Origin: Qipengyuania flava
GTDB lineage: Bacteria; Pseudomonadota; Alphaproteobacteria; Sphingomonadales; Sphingomonadaceae
Direction of reading: 5' to 3'
NCBI RefSeq assembly: GCF_019448255.1
Contig: NZ_CP080410.1
Location: 1-64,000, forward strand
Length of the DNA stretch: 64,000 nucleotides
Position 1 is the first letter of the stretch, and each line of letters starts with the position of its first letter. Shown here one piece after another: positions 63,531 to 64,000 of this stretch. The position numbers and the translations under genes are program-made. Below the pieces are notes generated by a model. The model searched no databases. It had not been told where the DNA came from and was given only the letters and a program-made list of their open reading frames with translations.

Positions 63531-64000
63531 CTAGCCGAGCGAACGCGACACCTGTTCGTAGGTATCACGCGAAAGCGATTTTGTCGCCGCAATCCGCTCC
63601 AGCGCCTCGCGCATCAGCGTGGCGCGACCTTCCTCGATGCGGCGCCAGCGCCCAAGCGGCGAAACAAAGCGCGCGGCGGTCTGGGCGTTGATCGGGTCGA
63701 GTTCGAGAATCAGGTCGGCGATCATCGCGTACCCTTCCCCGCTCGCCGCATGGAACGCCGCCGGATTCGCGGCGAACGCCATGTAGAGAGAGCGCACGCG
63801 GTTCGGGTTCTTCAAGGTGAAGTCGGGATGCTCGCGCAGCGCCTTCACATGCTCGATCGCCTTGGGGTGGAGCGAGCTTGCCTGGAGCGCAAACCACTTG
63901 TCGATGACCAGCGCGTTGCCCTGGTAGCGGTTGTAGAAGTCGAGCAGCGCGCCGGTCCGCTCCGCTCCCTCAAGGCCAGCCAGCACCATCAGCGCCCCCT
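63531..64000 (-). CDS. pepN: aminopeptidase N, C-terminal part (truncated by window edge)
   Basis: The frame is open to the right edge, so the start and the HEXXH active site lie outside the window. About 156 residues are visible. They form the helical repeat C-terminus of PepN: VIDKWFALQASS, NRVRSLYMAFAANPAAFH and DPINAQTAARFVSPLGRWRR are characteristic. PepN is a cytosolic zinc aminopeptidase. The codons before the ATG at 63989 continue the family sequence (GALM), which shows it is not a start. Confidence 0.94.
   Translation of the reverse strand, partial: GALMVLAGLEGAERTGALLDFYNRYQGNALVIDKWFALQASSLHPKAIEHVKALREHPDFTLKNPNRVRSLYMAFAANPAAFHAASGEGYAMIADLILELDPINAQTAARFVSPLGRWRRIEEGRATLMREALERIAATKSLSRDTYEQVSRSLG

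Overview
The window looks like a chromosomal segment of an alphaproteobacterium of the order Sphingomonadales, most likely family Erythrobacteraceae. This is inferred from the high GC content, a gene-transfer-agent (GTA) tail cluster with the sphingomonad-type DUF2793 gene, an OmpA protein with a long polyproline linker, MipZ, a tonB-exbB-exbD-exbD locus, a TAT-dependent Rieske protein with petABC order, and several small secreted proteins typical of that group. No rRNA, IS element, CRISPR array or plasmid function is visible; one tRNA is present. Most of the window is core genome.

Layout. 1-7938: the tail half of an RcGTA-like cluster, homologues of g8 to g15 in canonical order, followed by a DUF2793 gene; the cluster enters from the left edge. 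8129-9866: OmpA-like porin and a lipoprotein Cu/Zn superoxide dismutase. 9863-16772 (minus): MFS transporter, queC, a secreted protein, then argD-argF-hslO and a double cold-shock protein with a Gly/Arg-rich N-terminus. 17020-22735: TerC membrane protein, a CX4R sulfurtransferase/phosphatase-like protein, an exported M20 amidohydrolase (minus), a sterol-desaturase-like protein and a GMC oxidoreductase. 22923-24681 (minus): glnK-amtB behind a consensus sigma-54 promoter. 24757-26896 (minus): a three-gene unit of nuclease/phosphatase, PNPOx-like and alpha/beta hydrolase.

26935-36379 (minus): the classical rpmI-rplT-pheS-pheT order, continued by an SDR and prfC, but split between rplT and pheS by three paralogous AraC-type regulators. 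36555-42919: an orphan membrane protein, SDR-hisN, two more coupled AraC-type genes, prs and glpX. 43011-49280: a secreted protein, hom, another secreted protein and a TonB/ExbB/ExbD energy-transduction locus with a third exbD past the terminator. 49277-54372 (minus): a ligase-associated-type DEXH helicase, and the tightly overlapping mipZ, J-domain and phosphomannomutase genes. 54598-56595: a CsgG-like lipoprotein-type gene, panC and tRNA-Gly(UCC). 56643-64000 (minus): OmpA-type lipoprotein with a cation:proton antiporter, apt, petABC (cytochrome bc1), pgeF and the 3' end of pepN.

The features most worth a second look are the apparent relocation of a TIM-barrel-like region from GTA g15 to g12, the five AraC-type genes spread over 8 kb with three of them splitting a conserved translation operon, the sigma-54 promoter of glnK-amtB, an orphan proline-rich membrane protein, and several unexplained inverted repeats. 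I did not find a convincing wholly new multi-gene system. The GTA architecture and the AraC cluster are the nearest candidates.
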